A stretch of DNA of 64,000 nucleotides from Eubacterium sp. 14-2 (GTDB lineage Bacteria > Bacillota > Clostridia > Lachnospirales > Lachnospiraceae), in the NCBI RefSeq assembly GCF_000403845.2, contig NZ_KE159567.1, positions 237,081 through 301,080 on the forward strand, in the 5' to 3' direction. This document shows positions 44,709 through 55,949 of this stretch, piece after piece. The notes beneath the pieces were generated by a model that was given only the letters and a program-made list of their open reading frames with translations, had not been told where the DNA came from and searched no databases. Each line of letters opens with the position of its first letter. Position 1 is the stretch's first letter. The position numbers and the translations under genes are program-made.

Positions 44709-44757
44709 ATTTGGCTTTTATAATTGAAATACATCAAACATGACAGGAGGATAAACA

Positions 44758-45801
44758 ATGCGAAAACGAATATTATCATTAGTTATGATTTGCGGCTTGC
44801 TATTCACTACGACAGCTTGCGGAAATTATAACATAGAGGACGGAAAAGCTCCCCCGCAAAACACGGAAGAAAATCCATTCACAAAATCAGAGGAAGATGG
44901 CTCTTTAGGTTTTCTCAGCCACGAGGAAGCGAGTCCCGCCAGAGCTGATGACCAGAGTGTTTTACCGTATGAGTATAACGGCGGAGAATTTACCTTGGAC
45001 TATCAGTTTGTATCAGAGGGGAAATTGGATAACATAGGCTTCCTGCTCTTTTTGGACGGAAAGCCACAGGCATACAAGGTAAATGATACGGGGGCGGAAT
45101 ATGAGTATCTCCATTGTTTCCAAACATCTGAAAAACACGAAGAAAAATTTTCGTTTGTGTTTACACCGAACACGGGGAAAAAAGGTGATACTTTAAATAT
45201 TACAATCATGAGCATTACCAATCCCGCTTTCCAACCCGATATGAAAGAAACATCAAGTTACGGCTGGTATCACCAACACCTTGAAAGAGCGCTGAAACTG
45301 CATTTTAATGAGGATGCTCCAGACAGCGATATCTTTTATGGAGAAAGTGAAAATATTTTTCGTGATGTCAGCGTTGCAGAAGAAAAAATCACTTCCTCTT
45401 TTATTGAGAATGAGCTTGTGAAAAACGGTTGGGATGGAATTACTATGGATACATTGGATAGCGGCGTTTATTCGACTATTTCCTATGATGGCGAATTAGT
45501 GTATGACAATATCAATCTTACCAATAAAGATACACTTACAGTGCGTTACACGATTTGCGGAACGCCGGGTACAAGGTATGGCATATCATTCTTCTTAAAT
45601 CATAAGCCTATATCGTTTGATAAAGTGATTTCATACGATGCAACATTAAGCAAAGGAAATGTGTGGATAATTGAAGCCATCATAGACACCTCTAAATTAG
45701 ATGACTTCAATACTTTCTATGCGGTAGCTGTTGCTGCAAGCAATGATTGTTCTACAAATAAGACAGGCTCAATTTTGCTTTATAGGAGGACTGAAAAATG
45801 A
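44758..45801 (+). CDS. Lipoprotein of unknown function, 347 residues
   Basis: A type II signal peptide (ILSLVMICGLLFTTTAC, lipid-modified Cys21) is followed by a soluble, beta-rich exported domain. AGGAGG precedes ATG. The family is not recognised; two regions (about 60-160 and 220-340) look like repeated beta sandwiches (YEYNGGEFTLDYQFVSEGKL; TISYDGELVYDNINLTNKDT). It is the first gene of a five-gene unit with a second lipoprotein, ATPase and two permeases. It could bind the exported substrate or its target. Confidence 0.8.
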   Translation: MRKRILSLVMICGLLFTTTACGNYNIEDGKAPPQNTEENPFTKSEEDGSLGFLSHEEASPARADDQSVLPYEYNGGEFTLDYQFVSEGKLDNIGFLLFLDGKPQAYKVNDTGAEYEYLHCFQTSEKHEEKFSFVFTPNTGKKGDTLNITIMSITNPAFQPDMKETSSYGWYHQHLERALKLHFNEDAPDSDIFYGESENIFRDVSVAEEKITSSFIENELVKNGWDGITMDTLDSGVYSTISYDGELVYDNINLTNKDTLTVRYTICGTPGTRYGISFFLNHKPISFDKVISYDATLSKGNVWIIEAIIDTSKLDDFNTFYAVAVAASNDCSTNKTGSILLYRRTEK

Positions 45802-47054
45802 AAATGAAATTCATGTGCATTATGCTTATACTTGCTTTTGCTCTTAATCTGTCAGCTTGTGGTAACAGTCAGGAAAATGTGAATCGTTCTGAAAACGGAA
45901 GCTCCATAGATGCGCCACAATCCGAAGAAGATAACACATCGGAAAAAACAGGAAGCGGAAGCAGCGACAATAATAAGTCCAACCCACAGAATAGTGATGC
46001 AGATAAAAATACTATGGATGTTGGCACAGTGAATGGCTCGGCTTTCTCTGGAAAGGTCAGCGGCTGTTATTACGCTGATGGCAATCGGATTATTGTTGCA
46101 GCAGATAAGCTCTATCTTTATGATACTGGGAAAAGCGAGATTATAGCAAGTGCGGATATTTTTTTGAATGAGTTATGTGTGCAGCCTTATTCGGACGGGT
46201 ATTTCATTGTCGGTGAAGAAAATAGCGGCAGCACGGACTCATTTGCAACGGCACAAAGCAGTAATGGAGTAAAAGGATACCTATTGAATAAGGATTTTGT
46301 TGTTGAGAATACAATTTCCTTTCGTGGGCTGCTAAATGATGATTCTGTCCTCCAAATGGCGAGTGTCACCATTTCACAGGACGGAAAACAAATCGCTTTC
46401 GGCGGATTACAAGGACTTTATCTCTATGATACTTCTTCCCAAAAGGTACATGCCATTCTGAACTATTCCGAAAATGGCAGGGCAAATAATATGGAGATTG
46501 TAACGATGGATAGTCTTGCATTTACGGGAGATAAAACTTTAACTTATGTAGGCATGGGAATAAGCTCTAATGGCGGGGATGGAGTCTCTGTTTATGGAAC
46601 AGTATCCATAGACAATGCAAGTCTTAGTATCACCCCAAAAGCCGACTATGAAGTGGATGTTGAAGAAGTGCAAAAGGGCGGGAACTTACTTGTAATGCCC
46701 CAGAGCTTTAACAAAAATAATGGAACGCTGCTAATGCTTGATACTGCATCTAATACAGAAAAAAAGATTACATTCTCAGGCAGCAGCGAAGGAAAGGACG
46801 GGGTTTTCTGCTCTGAGCAAGGGAAATATGTTGCTACTTCCATTTTGGGAGAAGCCAGCGTAACAATAAATATTTATGATACAGCATCGGGAAAGGTTAT
46901 CCATACCGAAACGGTCAAGGACAACAACAGTACTTATTTCCAGCGTGTCCCGCAGGTTTTAATTTTGGATGAATCCGGCGCCTGTATCGTTGTGCTTGGG
47001 CGAGGTATTGGCGAGGTAAGCACCTTAATAACAACATTTGGCTTTAAGGGGTAA
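45798..47054 (+). CDS. Lipoprotein with predicted beta-propeller
   Basis: It overlaps the previous gene by four bases (ATGA). The signal peptide ends LNLSAC (Cys21) and a Ser/Asn/Glu-rich linker (25-75) follows. The mature domain has repeated strands such as GCYYADGNRIIVAADKLYLY and QIAFGGLQGLYLYDTSS that suggest a WD/YVTN-type propeller. The function is unknown; it is probably surface-anchored and works with the ABC exporter. Confidence 0.8.
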   Translation: MKMKFMCIMLILAFALNLSACGNSQENVNRSENGSSIDAPQSEEDNTSEKTGSGSSDNNKSNPQNSDADKNTMDVGTVNGSAFSGKVSGCYYADGNRIIVAADKLYLYDTGKSEIIASADIFLNELCVQPYSDGYFIVGEENSGSTDSFATAQSSNGVKGYLLNKDFVVENTISFRGLLNDDSVLQMASVTISQDGKQIAFGGLQGLYLYDTSSQKVHAILNYSENGRANNMEIVTMDSLAFTGDKTLTYVGMGISSNGGDGVSVYGTVSIDNASLSITPKADYEVDVEEVQKGGNLLVMPQSFNKNNGTLLMLDTASNTEKKITFSGSSEGKDGVFCSEQGKYVATSILGEASVTINIYDTASGKVIHTETVKDNNSTYFQRVPQVLILDESGACIVVLGRGIGEVSTLITTFGFKG

Positions 47055-47060
47055 TTATCT

Positions 47061-47924
47061 ATGAAAGTATCATTTCAGAATATTTCAAAACAGTATAAAG
47101 GTAAATATGCCTTAAAGAATTTTACCACTGAACTCTCGGAGGGCATCTATGGACTTTTAGGGGCTAACGGCGCAGGAAAAACAACGCTGATAAATATATT
47201 TGTCGGCATTTTAGGCAGCGATAATGGAACTGTTTTGATAGACGGTCAAGATGCAAAAAAAATGGGCAAAGACTTTTTATCAAAAATCGGATATATGCCG
47301 CAATACCCTATCTTCTATCGGGATTTTACGGTAATGGATTTCCTGTTATATATGTGTGCGTTAAAAGGAATCCCTGCGGAACAAGGAAAAGAACGGGCTT
47401 TGGAGCTTCTGGGCATTGTCAACCTTTTAGATGCGAAAGATAAAAAAATTGGCGCACTTTCTGGTGGTATGCGGCAGAGAGTCGGCATTGTCCAAGCAAT
47501 GTTAGGCGACCCTAAAATCCTTATTTTAGACGAGCCTACAGCAGGGCTTGACCCAAGTGAACGCATCCGCTTTCGCAATTTGATTTCACAGTTTGCACAG
47601 GGACGGACGATTTTGCTGGCTACCCATATCGTTTCCGATGTCGAGTGTATTGCAAAAGAGATTATCATTCTCAAAGAAGGCGCTTTGATTACGCAAGGAA
47701 CTACCGACGTATTAGAACAGAGTATCTATGGTAAAGTGTGGGAAGTGACAACAAACGCCAAAGAGGCTGCCTGCCTTAGTAACAAATATTATGTCAGTAA
47801 TATGAAACAGCAGGGCGAAAATTTTTCAGTAAAGATTGTAAGCGATAGTTCGCCCGCAACAAACGCAGTAAAAGCTTCCCCTAACTTGGAAGATGTATTT
47901 TTATATTATTTCCGCGGGCAATGA
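47061..47924 (+). CDS. ABC transporter ATP-binding protein
   Basis: The 287-residue ATPase has Walker A GANGAGKTTLINIF, signature LSGGMRQRVGI and Walker B ILILDEPTAGLD with H-loop ATHIVSD. It is of the BcrA/LolD-like antibiotic-peptide export group. It starts six bases after the lipoprotein gene. The stop codon lies inside the 33-bp repeat. It powers the two following permeases. Confidence 0.93.
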   Translation: MKVSFQNISKQYKGKYALKNFTTELSEGIYGLLGANGAGKTTLINIFVGILGSDNGTVLIDGQDAKKMGKDFLSKIGYMPQYPIFYRDFTVMDFLLYMCALKGIPAEQGKERALELLGIVNLLDAKDKKIGALSGGMRQRVGIVQAMLGDPKILILDEPTAGLDPSERIRFRNLISQFAQGRTILLATHIVSDVECIAKEIIILKEGALITQGTTDVLEQSIYGKVWEVTTNAKEAACLSNKYYVSNMKQQGENFSVKIVSDSSPATNAVKASPNLEDVFLYYFRGQ

Positions 47925-47940
47925 GTCAAGCGCCGTGCTT
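47908..47940 (+). repeat. 33-bp direct repeat, copy 2
   Basis: This copy spans the end of the ATPase gene and matches 42545-42577 at 30 of 33 bases. Confidence 0.7.
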
Positions 47941-47992
47941 GCACGAGCATTTGACGAATGCCGCGAGAGTCGAAAGACATTGGAGAGAAAAA

Positions 47993-49234
47993 ATGACACG
48001 CTTAATCAGATATGAATTTTATAAATTATTTTGCAAGCGGTCAATACTTGTTGTACTTATTCTGTTCAGCGTAATAAACCTGTTCAAAATAAATAATGAA
48101 TTTCATTCCTATTCCTACTTGGCAGACGGGAATGACAGCCGCAGTTGGAACAGCGTGTATTGGCAGCTCTATGAAAAATATCGTGGAGAGATAACTACCG
48201 ATAAAATCAATAATCTTCTTGACTTATATCAGCCGTTAGCAGATGCTACGGCTGATATGACGGCAAGCACAGACACAGATGACCCGAATACGATGACGGG
48301 AAATATATATAGTGACGAAAACATCTTAGAAAAATACTATGTACAGCCTATGGAATATTTCTATAATTATCGGACTTATGCTTCGGAAGTGGCAAAAAAG
48401 GCAAAAGAAAATGCTGCATTTTACAAGGAACAAGGACTTAACTTTGAAGTGCGTAAAAACAGTGTAATTTACAATCTTTATTCTGGACGGAATATACCAG
48501 CTTTTGCCTATCGGGAAATGTATAACTATTATTTGAACTATGATTTTTCAAATATATTGGTTTTGTTACTTTGTTTATACGGGATTATCAGCACTTTCGT
48601 CTATGAAAAGGAAACGCAGATGGATATGCTGTTACTGACGAACCCTAATGGCGGTAAAAAAACCGTATTAGCTAAAATTGTTGCAGTTACTTTATTTGTA
48701 ATAAGCGTTGTAATATGGTTTTCCGTGCTGGATAATCTTGGTTTTTCCTTTTCATTTGGAACAATGGAGGGATATAATCTTCCTTTGTATGCCATCAGCA
48801 ATTTCAGTACGGCTGCGGTAAACTGCAATTTGTGGCAATATGTAATTCTATCCGCGATTACAAAAGCAATCGGCATATGGACTATGAGTATGGTAATCCT
48901 ATTGATTTCTATGTTTTGGCGTAATGCTCTTATCCCATTTGTCGCTAATTTTGGAGTAGCCTTATGTTTGATTATTACAGGTGCGTCACAGAGTTATTCA
49001 AGCAATATTTGGCTAAAGATAATAAACCCATACTCGCTGCTCACGAACCGCATTCTGTTCGGTAAGACTGAATTTATCGGTTTTGCGGGCTATCCAATAC
49101 AAAGTTTTTTGGCAGCTATTATTTTTGCCGTAATAGTGGGAATGGCTGTAATAACGGTAATGGTTATACTTTCTAAAAAGAACTGCCATTACCTGGACAG
49201 GAGGATAAAATGTCTGGATTCATGTACGAAATAA
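47993..49234 (+). CDS. ABC transporter permease, six membrane helices
   Basis: The start at 47993 (MTRLIRYEFYKLFCKRS) has GGAGAG five bases upstream; an upstream in-frame ATG lies in the repeat. The 413-residue protein has one N-terminal helix, a large external loop of about 150 residues and five more helices (from about 180), like BcrB-type permeases. It overlaps the next permease gene by 25 bases. The substrate is unknown. Confidence 0.85.
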   Translation: MTRLIRYEFYKLFCKRSILVVLILFSVINLFKINNEFHSYSYLADGNDSRSWNSVYWQLYEKYRGEITTDKINNLLDLYQPLADATADMTASTDTDDPNTMTGNIYSDENILEKYYVQPMEYFYNYRTYASEVAKKAKENAAFYKEQGLNFEVRKNSVIYNLYSGRNIPAFAYREMYNYYLNYDFSNILVLLLCLYGIISTFVYEKETQMDMLLLTNPNGGKKTVLAKIVAVTLFVISVVIWFSVLDNLGFSFSFGTMEGYNLPLYAISNFSTAAVNCNLWQYVILSAITKAIGIWTMSMVILLISMFWRNALIPFVANFGVALCLIITGASQSYSSNIWLKIINPYSLLTNRILFGKTEFIGFAGYPIQSFLAAIIFAVIVGMAVITVMVILSKKNCHYLDRRIKCLDSCTK

Positions 49235-51219
49235 AAAAGATAATGCTCCACCAAAAAGGGCTTTGCTATATCGTCCTTGTTCTATTACTTGGCACCATTT
49301 GGCTCGTTGCATCAGACAATCCTTATAATAGTGCAATGGAACAGTACAAAAGTGAATATGAATGGTATCTTGAAAAGGTAAATGGATACTGCAGCGATGA
49401 ATCTTCTCTTTATCTGGAACAAGAAGCAGAGAGAATTGCAGACGCCAAGGAGAAACAAAATTATCTTTTGGAAAGCTACTATGATGGCAAAATCAGTGAA
49501 AGCGAATATAAGAAGGAGAGCCAAGAAATTGGAAAGGTTCTGGAACATCAGAACGGATTTGAGGTCGTTTATCAGCAATATCTCTACACCTGCGAAAATG
49601 AAAAAAACCGTTATTTTCTTCAAACAAACGGATGGACGGGACTTCTTGGCGGAGGTACGCTTAATTTTGTCCTGTTCCTTGGCATTTTGCTGATTGTTAC
49701 GCCCGTATTCTGTTCCGAGTATAGCTGCCAGATGGACGCTTTGATTTTGACCTCAAAAGAGGGGCGGAAAAGCTCTTTGCATAAGCTGCTTATTGTTATT
49801 TCGGGCGTCCTCTTGATGTGCGTAAGCATATCGCTCATTGAATACGGATTTTACAGCCTCAAATATGGACTGCCTAATGGGAATTATCCCATCCAAAGCC
49901 TTAGTTACTTTGCAGGCAGCAACAAAAGCATAACTTTATTCGAGGGATATGTATATATAGGATTGCTCCGTCTTTTTGGCAGCGTGTTTTTAGCAATACT
50001 TCTTATGTTTATTTCTGTTTTGGCGAAAAAATATGCGGTGACCTTGCTTGCAGGTGCAGTATCGGTCATTATTCCCTATGTAGGTCTATCCAAAACAATT
50101 ATTTACCGTCTGCCGTTGCCTTTGCCATTTCTGCTCGGAACAGACTTTTTTGCAGGAGATATTGTTTTAAGTGATGCTTTTACAGGTGATGAGAAAATTG
50201 TTTTTGCAGAGATTAATACTATTACACTGCTGATTTTGTTTTCAGTATCCGTATTCTTATGTATTTTGGCTGCCGCTTGGATTTTACGGAGCAATTCTAA
50301 CAAATGGCAAATGAAAACAAGGAAAATGCGGAATGTACCGACTCTTGCTATCATACTTAGTTTCGTATTGACAATGACAGGATGTTCAGATAACGGAAAA
50401 AGCCAGAATTTTATTTATAATTCATCGGCGGAATATGATTGTATGGGCTATGAAATAACACAGGACGCAGAAACTTTTGATTATTATCTTAAAAACACTT
50501 CCACGGGAGAAATGCTTCATTTAGTACGCTCACCTATGTTTGGGGCGTTTTCTGATGAAGAAAAGGTATGTGCGTTTTGTGTATGTTCACCATATCTCTA
50601 TTATACGACATCGGTTACGGAAAGCTATGTAAACCGCATCGGAAACTATAACAGCAGTATAACAAAGGTGTCGGTGATAGAACTTAATTTAGATACCTTT
50701 GAGGAAAAAATCGTTTTTGAGCAGATTACAAATTCTGGTCGTTCCCTCTTTGGCATTGATTATGAGACGGGTGATAAATGGAAGTTTTTAGAGTTCCATT
50801 ACGATTTTTTCATAAATGATGACAGCATATTTTTCATTGGCAATGATGGTATAACAGAAGTAAACCGTTTCATGAAAGGCATTACAAAACTTGACATCCC
50901 TACAAGTGGAAATATCTCATTCGATGGAGAAAACATTTTTTACAAAAACGAGCAATCGGTTTTAACAAGGTATCATGTTCTAAGCGGCGAAACTTTTACT
51001 TATGAAAAAGTAGTTGCGTATGATTTCTGCATTGATGAGCAGTCGATTTATTATGTATCCAGAACAGACGGAAATCGTGTATATTCCTGCAACAAGGATG
51101 GGAGCAACAAAAGATTGATTAGCGATACGCCCGCAATGTCGGTTACTTGTGATGCCAGCAACATTTATATATTAGCAAAAGAAAGCGGGGAGAATATCGT
51201 TTTATCAAAAAGCCGTTGA
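49210..51219 (+). CDS. ABC permease fused to a lipoprotein-like beta domain
   Basis: AGGAGG precedes ATG 49210. Residues 1-365 are a second permease (helix near 15-35, external loop, five helices from about 140 to 360). The frame continues without stop through MKTRKMRNVPTLAIILSFVL TMTGCSDNG, which looks exactly like a lipoprotein signal peptide with Cys392. About 275 residues of beta-propeller-like sequence follow (FIGNDGITEV, SFDGENIFYKNEQSVLTRY, IYYVSRTDGNRVYSC, DUF5050-like). There is no ribosome site at the internal ATG 50311. The fusion would place a sensor-like domain outside the cell. Confidence 0.8.
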   Translation: MSGFMYEIKKIMLHQKGLCYIVLVLLLGTIWLVASDNPYNSAMEQYKSEYEWYLEKVNGYCSDESSLYLEQEAERIADAKEKQNYLLESYYDGKISESEYKKESQEIGKVLEHQNGFEVVYQQYLYTCENEKNRYFLQTNGWTGLLGGGTLNFVLFLGILLIVTPVFCSEYSCQMDALILTSKEGRKSSLHKLLIVISGVLLMCVSISLIEYGFYSLKYGLPNGNYPIQSLSYFAGSNKSITLFEGYVYIGLLRLFGSVFLAILLMFISVLAKKYAVTLLAGAVSVIIPYVGLSKTIIYRLPLPLPFLLGTDFFAGDIVLSDAFTGDEKIVFAEINTITLLILFSVSVFLCILAAAWILRSNSNKWQMKTRKMRNVPTLAIILSFVLTMTGCSDNGKSQNFIYNSSAEYDCMGYEITQDAETFDYYLKNTSTGEMLHLVRSPMFGAFSDEEKVCAFCVCSPYLYYTTSVTESYVNRIGNYNSSITKVSVIELNLDTFEEKIVFEQITNSGRSLFGIDYETGDKWKFLEFHYDFFINDDSIFFIGNDGITEVNRFMKGITKLDIPTSGNISFDGENIFYKNEQSVLTRYHVLSGETFTYEKVVAYDFCIDEQSIYYVSRTDGNRVYSCNKDGSNKRLISDTPAMSVTCDASNIYILAKESGENIVLSKSR

Positions 51220-51233
51220 ATAATGCCTGATTC

Positions 51234-51249
51234 TTGACCAGTTTTTGAC
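51234..51249 (+). promoter_or_regulatory. TTGAC direct-repeat operator, site 3 (before the amidase gene)
   Basis: TTGACC-N4-TTTGAC, 11-base period, begins 15 bases after the fused permease stop and 52 bases before the amidase start. It matches the other two sites in all conserved bases. Confidence 0.68.
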
Positions 51250-51301
51250 TTTCCTATGAAACAATATATTTTGGAAAAAGGAATGAGGAACAAATGCGGC
51301 A

Positions 51302-52126
51302 ATGGATAAAAAACAACACAGAAAGAGAAAAAATCTCAGGAAGAGAAAAAAGGTCAAACGGCTTGTGATAGCTTATCTGCTTAGGGCAGTCGTTATACTG
51401 ATACCAGTAATAATGATAATACTTATGGTTTGCGGCTGTCTTTACATATACGAAAAGTTTACAAAGGAAGATGAAAAAACAGATATATGCACAGATATAT
51501 ATACCAATACATATACAGATACGAACACTGGCAATGGCACTGCTCCTATTACTTCAACAGCTGACTGCGTTTCAAAGTTTTGCGTCATCATAGATGCAGG
51601 ACATGGCGGAAGTGACGGTGGGACTGTCAGTGGAAAAATTATAGAAAAGGATATTAACCTTTCGGTTGCATTGAAGTTAAAAACGATTCTGGAGGATAAC
51701 AATATTGAAGTTATTCTGACCAGAAACTCCGATGAGAAGATGAGCCTTGCACAGCGGACTTCTGTTGCAAACGACTCCAATGCAGATTTTTTTATCAGCC
51801 TTCATTGCAACTATTATGAAGATGATGCGCAGATAGCAGGTTTGGAATGTTATTACAATAGTCCAGACGCAACGGAAAGCAAAGCATATGCAGAAAGCAT
51901 AATCCATGCAGTTTCGCTAAGCAATGACGTGAAAACGAGATATGCAAAAACCGAAAACTATTATGTTTTGCGGAATACTCAAATACCTGCTGTTCTGGTG
52001 GAAATGGGATTTCTTTCAAATTATTCTGAGAGTCAAAAGCTGTTAAATGACGACTATCAGGAAATCTTGGCGCAGAGAATGGCAGAGGGAATTTTTAACA
52101 AGATAAAAGGAGATGAAAACTTATGA
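51302..52126 (+). CDS. N-acetylmuramoyl-L-alanine amidase (Amidase_3), membrane-anchored
   Basis: The 274-residue protein has a very basic N-terminus, one membrane helix (about 22-44), a Thr/Asp-rich linker and an Amidase_3 domain. Zinc ligands are in VIIDAGHGGSDGG (His), GKIIEKDIN (Glu) and FFISLHCNYY (His); the catalytic Glu is in VLVEMGFLSN. It cleaves the bond between muramic acid and the stem peptide. It is preceded by its own TTGAC repeat and probably belongs to the two-component regulon. Confidence 0.9.
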   Translation: MDKKQHRKRKNLRKRKKVKRLVIAYLLRAVVILIPVIMIILMVCGCLYIYEKFTKEDEKTDICTDIYTNTYTDTNTGNGTAPITSTADCVSKFCVIIDAGHGGSDGGTVSGKIIEKDINLSVALKLKTILEDNNIEVILTRNSDEKMSLAQRTSVANDSNADFFISLHCNYYEDDAQIAGLECYYNSPDATESKAYAESIIHAVSLSNDVKTRYAKTENYYVLRNTQIPAVLVEMGFLSNYSESQKLLNDDYQEILAQRMAEGIFNKIKGDENL

Positions 52127-52287
52127 AGAATCATTCAAAAGGCAATAACAATAAAAACGAGATAGAACTGTTATTGAGAAAAGCGCTTAGAATAAAACAA
52201 AAACCCAGTCAAGAACTAAATGACTCTATTATTCGTCAATACGAAAAAAATATTGAGCAAAGAAAAATTAATGTTAAAAGGCTTTAG
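52123..52287 (+). CDS. Small basic protein, 54 residues
   Basis: The start overlaps the amidase stop (ATGA) with AAGGAGATG upstream. The peptide MKNHSKGNNNKNEIELLLRK continues ALRIKQKPSQELNDSIIRQY and ends in basic residues. It is amphipathic and soluble, and resembles the short N-terminal cytoplasmic part that precedes membrane segments in some lipoprotein or anti-sigma genes, so it may be a shortened gene. Function unknown. Confidence 0.55.
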   Translation: MKNHSKGNNNKNEIELLLRKALRIKQKPSQELNDSIIRQYEKNIEQRKINVKRL

Positions 52288-52289
52288 TA

Positions 52290-52403
52290 TCTCCCTCCTA
52301 CTATCGGAAGTGCAAGCAAAAAGTTTTGATTGAGTCAAAAAACATACAAGTACCAGTCATCAAAGAGCCAGACACTTTAGATGCAGAGCCAATGAACGTG
52401 TGA
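52290..52403 (+). pseudogene. Fragment of a cysteine-rich KTR-domain protein
   Basis: The frame SPSYYRKCKQKVLIESKNIQ followed by VPVIKEPDTLDAEPMNV matches the C-terminal half of KTR-domain proteins common in Tn1549-like elements. The N-terminal CPxC half is missing. Bases 52404-52545 contain no gene I can see. Confidence 0.55.
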
Positions 52404-52545
52404 GCAATCATAATTTGTTTTTTACATAACAAACTCATCTCCACCAAATAAAAAAAACGGCAATTTGGATGGTGTTCCGTAAGGAAGTTGCCCTAAAAAT
52501 TGTAATATCTTAATATGCTGCTATGTAGACAGTGCAGCCTTGCGG

Positions 52546-54267
<1,722 letters not shown>

Positions 54268-54326
54268 TTATCATACCATATCTGGCAGAATACTTCAACG
54301 CTTTAAAGCCTTAATTCAAATCCTGT

Positions 54327-54587
54327 TTATACGAGGAGAATACGCTTGGTCTTTTCCTCTATGCTTTCAGATGCGGAAGCGTTAAAATGGGCATTGACTG
54401 TGTAAACCGTGCCGTCTATTTCTTTCTGGAAATTAAGTGGATGGGGATATTGCGACCTGCGGAACCATGCCAACCGTTCTTCTTTTGTCATGGATGCAAG
54501 GCAGTCCGTAATCCCATCAATCATCTGGCGGATGGCAGTTTCTTCTGAAAATTCTTCTTTTTCTGTGCCGCCAAAAGGTTCATTCAT
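54327..54587 (-). CDS. tnpW: TnpW-family transposon-encoded protein
   Basis: The 86-residue protein ends EIDGTVYTVNAHFNASASES followed by a basic tail, the TnpW pattern of Tn4451-like elements. It overlaps the relaxase gene by four bases. The N-terminal region includes MIDGITDCLASMTKEERLAW. The role is unknown, possibly a recombination accessory factor. Confidence 0.75.
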   Translation of the reverse strand: MNEPFGGTEKEEFSEETAIRQMIDGITDCLASMTKEERLAWFRRSQYPHPLNFQKEIDGTVYTVNAHFNASASESIEEKTKRILLV

Positions 54588-55948
54588 CGCAATGGTTCCT
54601 CCCTCCTGCGGTCTGCCCTGCCTGTTCTGGCATTTGTATTTGACCGTTGGTTTTCCATCGTGTCGTGGATTTGGTTTAAGCAGCCGTCAATGTGTGCGGA
54701 GCGTTTCTCAATCCCGTCTGCATATTTCAGACGTTTCCTAAGCTCCGTTATCTGCTCCGTCACGCCCTGTTTTTCGGCTCGGAGTGTTTCTTTTTCGGCT
54801 GGTGTGGCACGGCGTACTTTATTCCGCAAGTGCTGGCGGTAGTCAATCAGTTTATTCATTTCACTCTGGTTTTGCTCCCTGTCGGCGTGTAAGTCGGAGA
54901 GTGTAGAGATATTATGCTTTGACATATACCGTACCTGTGCGGTAATCTCGTCCAGTTTCCGAAGCTCCTCTTTCATCAGCGGGCTTGTCGGCTTGTAGTC
55001 CGTGCCTTTGGGGAATATCCCTAACTGATAGCACCAGTAGTAATACAACGCTAAGATTCCCGTGCTTTTCTGGTGTGGTTTCCATGCGTTTTTGTACTGC
55101 TCTGGCATATGTGGGGAGTAGGAAATCCTTGCTTTGTAGTTTCCATACCGGGAAGCCCCGCCTAAACATGACCGTATGAAATCGGGTGTCATCCGCTCAT
55201 CAAGCGTGTCTAACCTTGTGAAATGCTTGTACTGCGGCAGCTTCATTTTCCAATGGCTGCCCGAAAAATCAACCTCATATCCTTTATCGGTAAGGTATTT
55301 CATCATGTGCTGTAAATCCCTGCTCCCGTTGATTGCCTCCCTTAAATCCTCCCGATAGACGTTGTACCGTGTCGGCTTTCCGCTTTTTTCGTCCAGATAC
55401 AGCGGTCTTGACGGGGCTTTCCTGGGGTTTTCAATCACCGATAAACTGTACTCTCGGCATAAGCGGTCGGACGCTTCCCGCAACCTTTTCTGCTCCGATT
55501 TTGAGTAATTATATTTCTGTCCGTCTATGAAAGAAACGGAGTTAAAACAGAAATGATTGTGCAGATGCCCTTTGTCAAGGTGTGTGGCAACGATTATCTG
55601 GTACTTGCCGCCCCACATTTCCCTTGCCAGTTTCAATCCGATTTCATGGCACTGTTCGGGCGTTACCTCGTCTGGCTTGAAGCTCTGGTAGCCATGCCAT
55701 GCGATATACCCGCCTGTCTTTTGGTACTGTTTCTTTGTCAAAATCATCTGCTGCAAGGCGGTTTTTTTCAGACAGTTGATTGCGGAAACATACTCGCCCT
55801 TATTTGTTTTTGACGGATTTCTCACATAGGAGAACACGTCAAAGAAGTCCTGCATATCCTCATTCGGCACGGTCTTTTCTGGATTTTCTATATAGTCAAT
55901 CAAGTCTTTTATGCTCCCTTTGACATGCCATAAGCTCGTTACCGCCAT
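54584..55948 (-). CDS. Relaxase / mobilization protein (MobA/VirD2 type)
   Basis: The 454-residue protein shows the MOB_P histidine triad region ATHLDKGHLHNHFCFNSVSF (near 120) and the tyrosine segment at IDYIENPEKT near residue 20. A long helical C-terminus follows. It nicks one strand at oriT and pilots DNA during mobilization. It lies one base after the mobC stop and is followed by tnpW. Such relaxases depend on transfer machinery of another element, now missing here. Confidence 0.9.
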   Translation of the reverse strand: MAVTSLWHVKGSIKDLIDYIENPEKTVPNEDMQDFFDVFSYVRNPSKTNKGEYVSAINCLKKTALQQMILTKKQYQKTGGYIAWHGYQSFKPDEVTPEQCHEIGLKLAREMWGGKYQIIVATHLDKGHLHNHFCFNSVSFIDGQKYNYSKSEQKRLREASDRLCREYSLSVIENPRKAPSRPLYLDEKSGKPTRYNVYREDLREAINGSRDLQHMMKYLTDKGYEVDFSGSHWKMKLPQYKHFTRLDTLDERMTPDFIRSCLGGASRYGNYKARISYSPHMPEQYKNAWKPHQKSTGILALYYYWCYQLGIFPKGTDYKPTSPLMKEELRKLDEITAQVRYMSKHNISTLSDLHADREQNQSEMNKLIDYRQHLRNKVRRATPAEKETLRAEKQGVTEQITELRKRLKYADGIEKRSAHIDGCLNQIHDTMENQRSNTNARTGRADRRREEPLR

Positions 55949-55949
55949 A

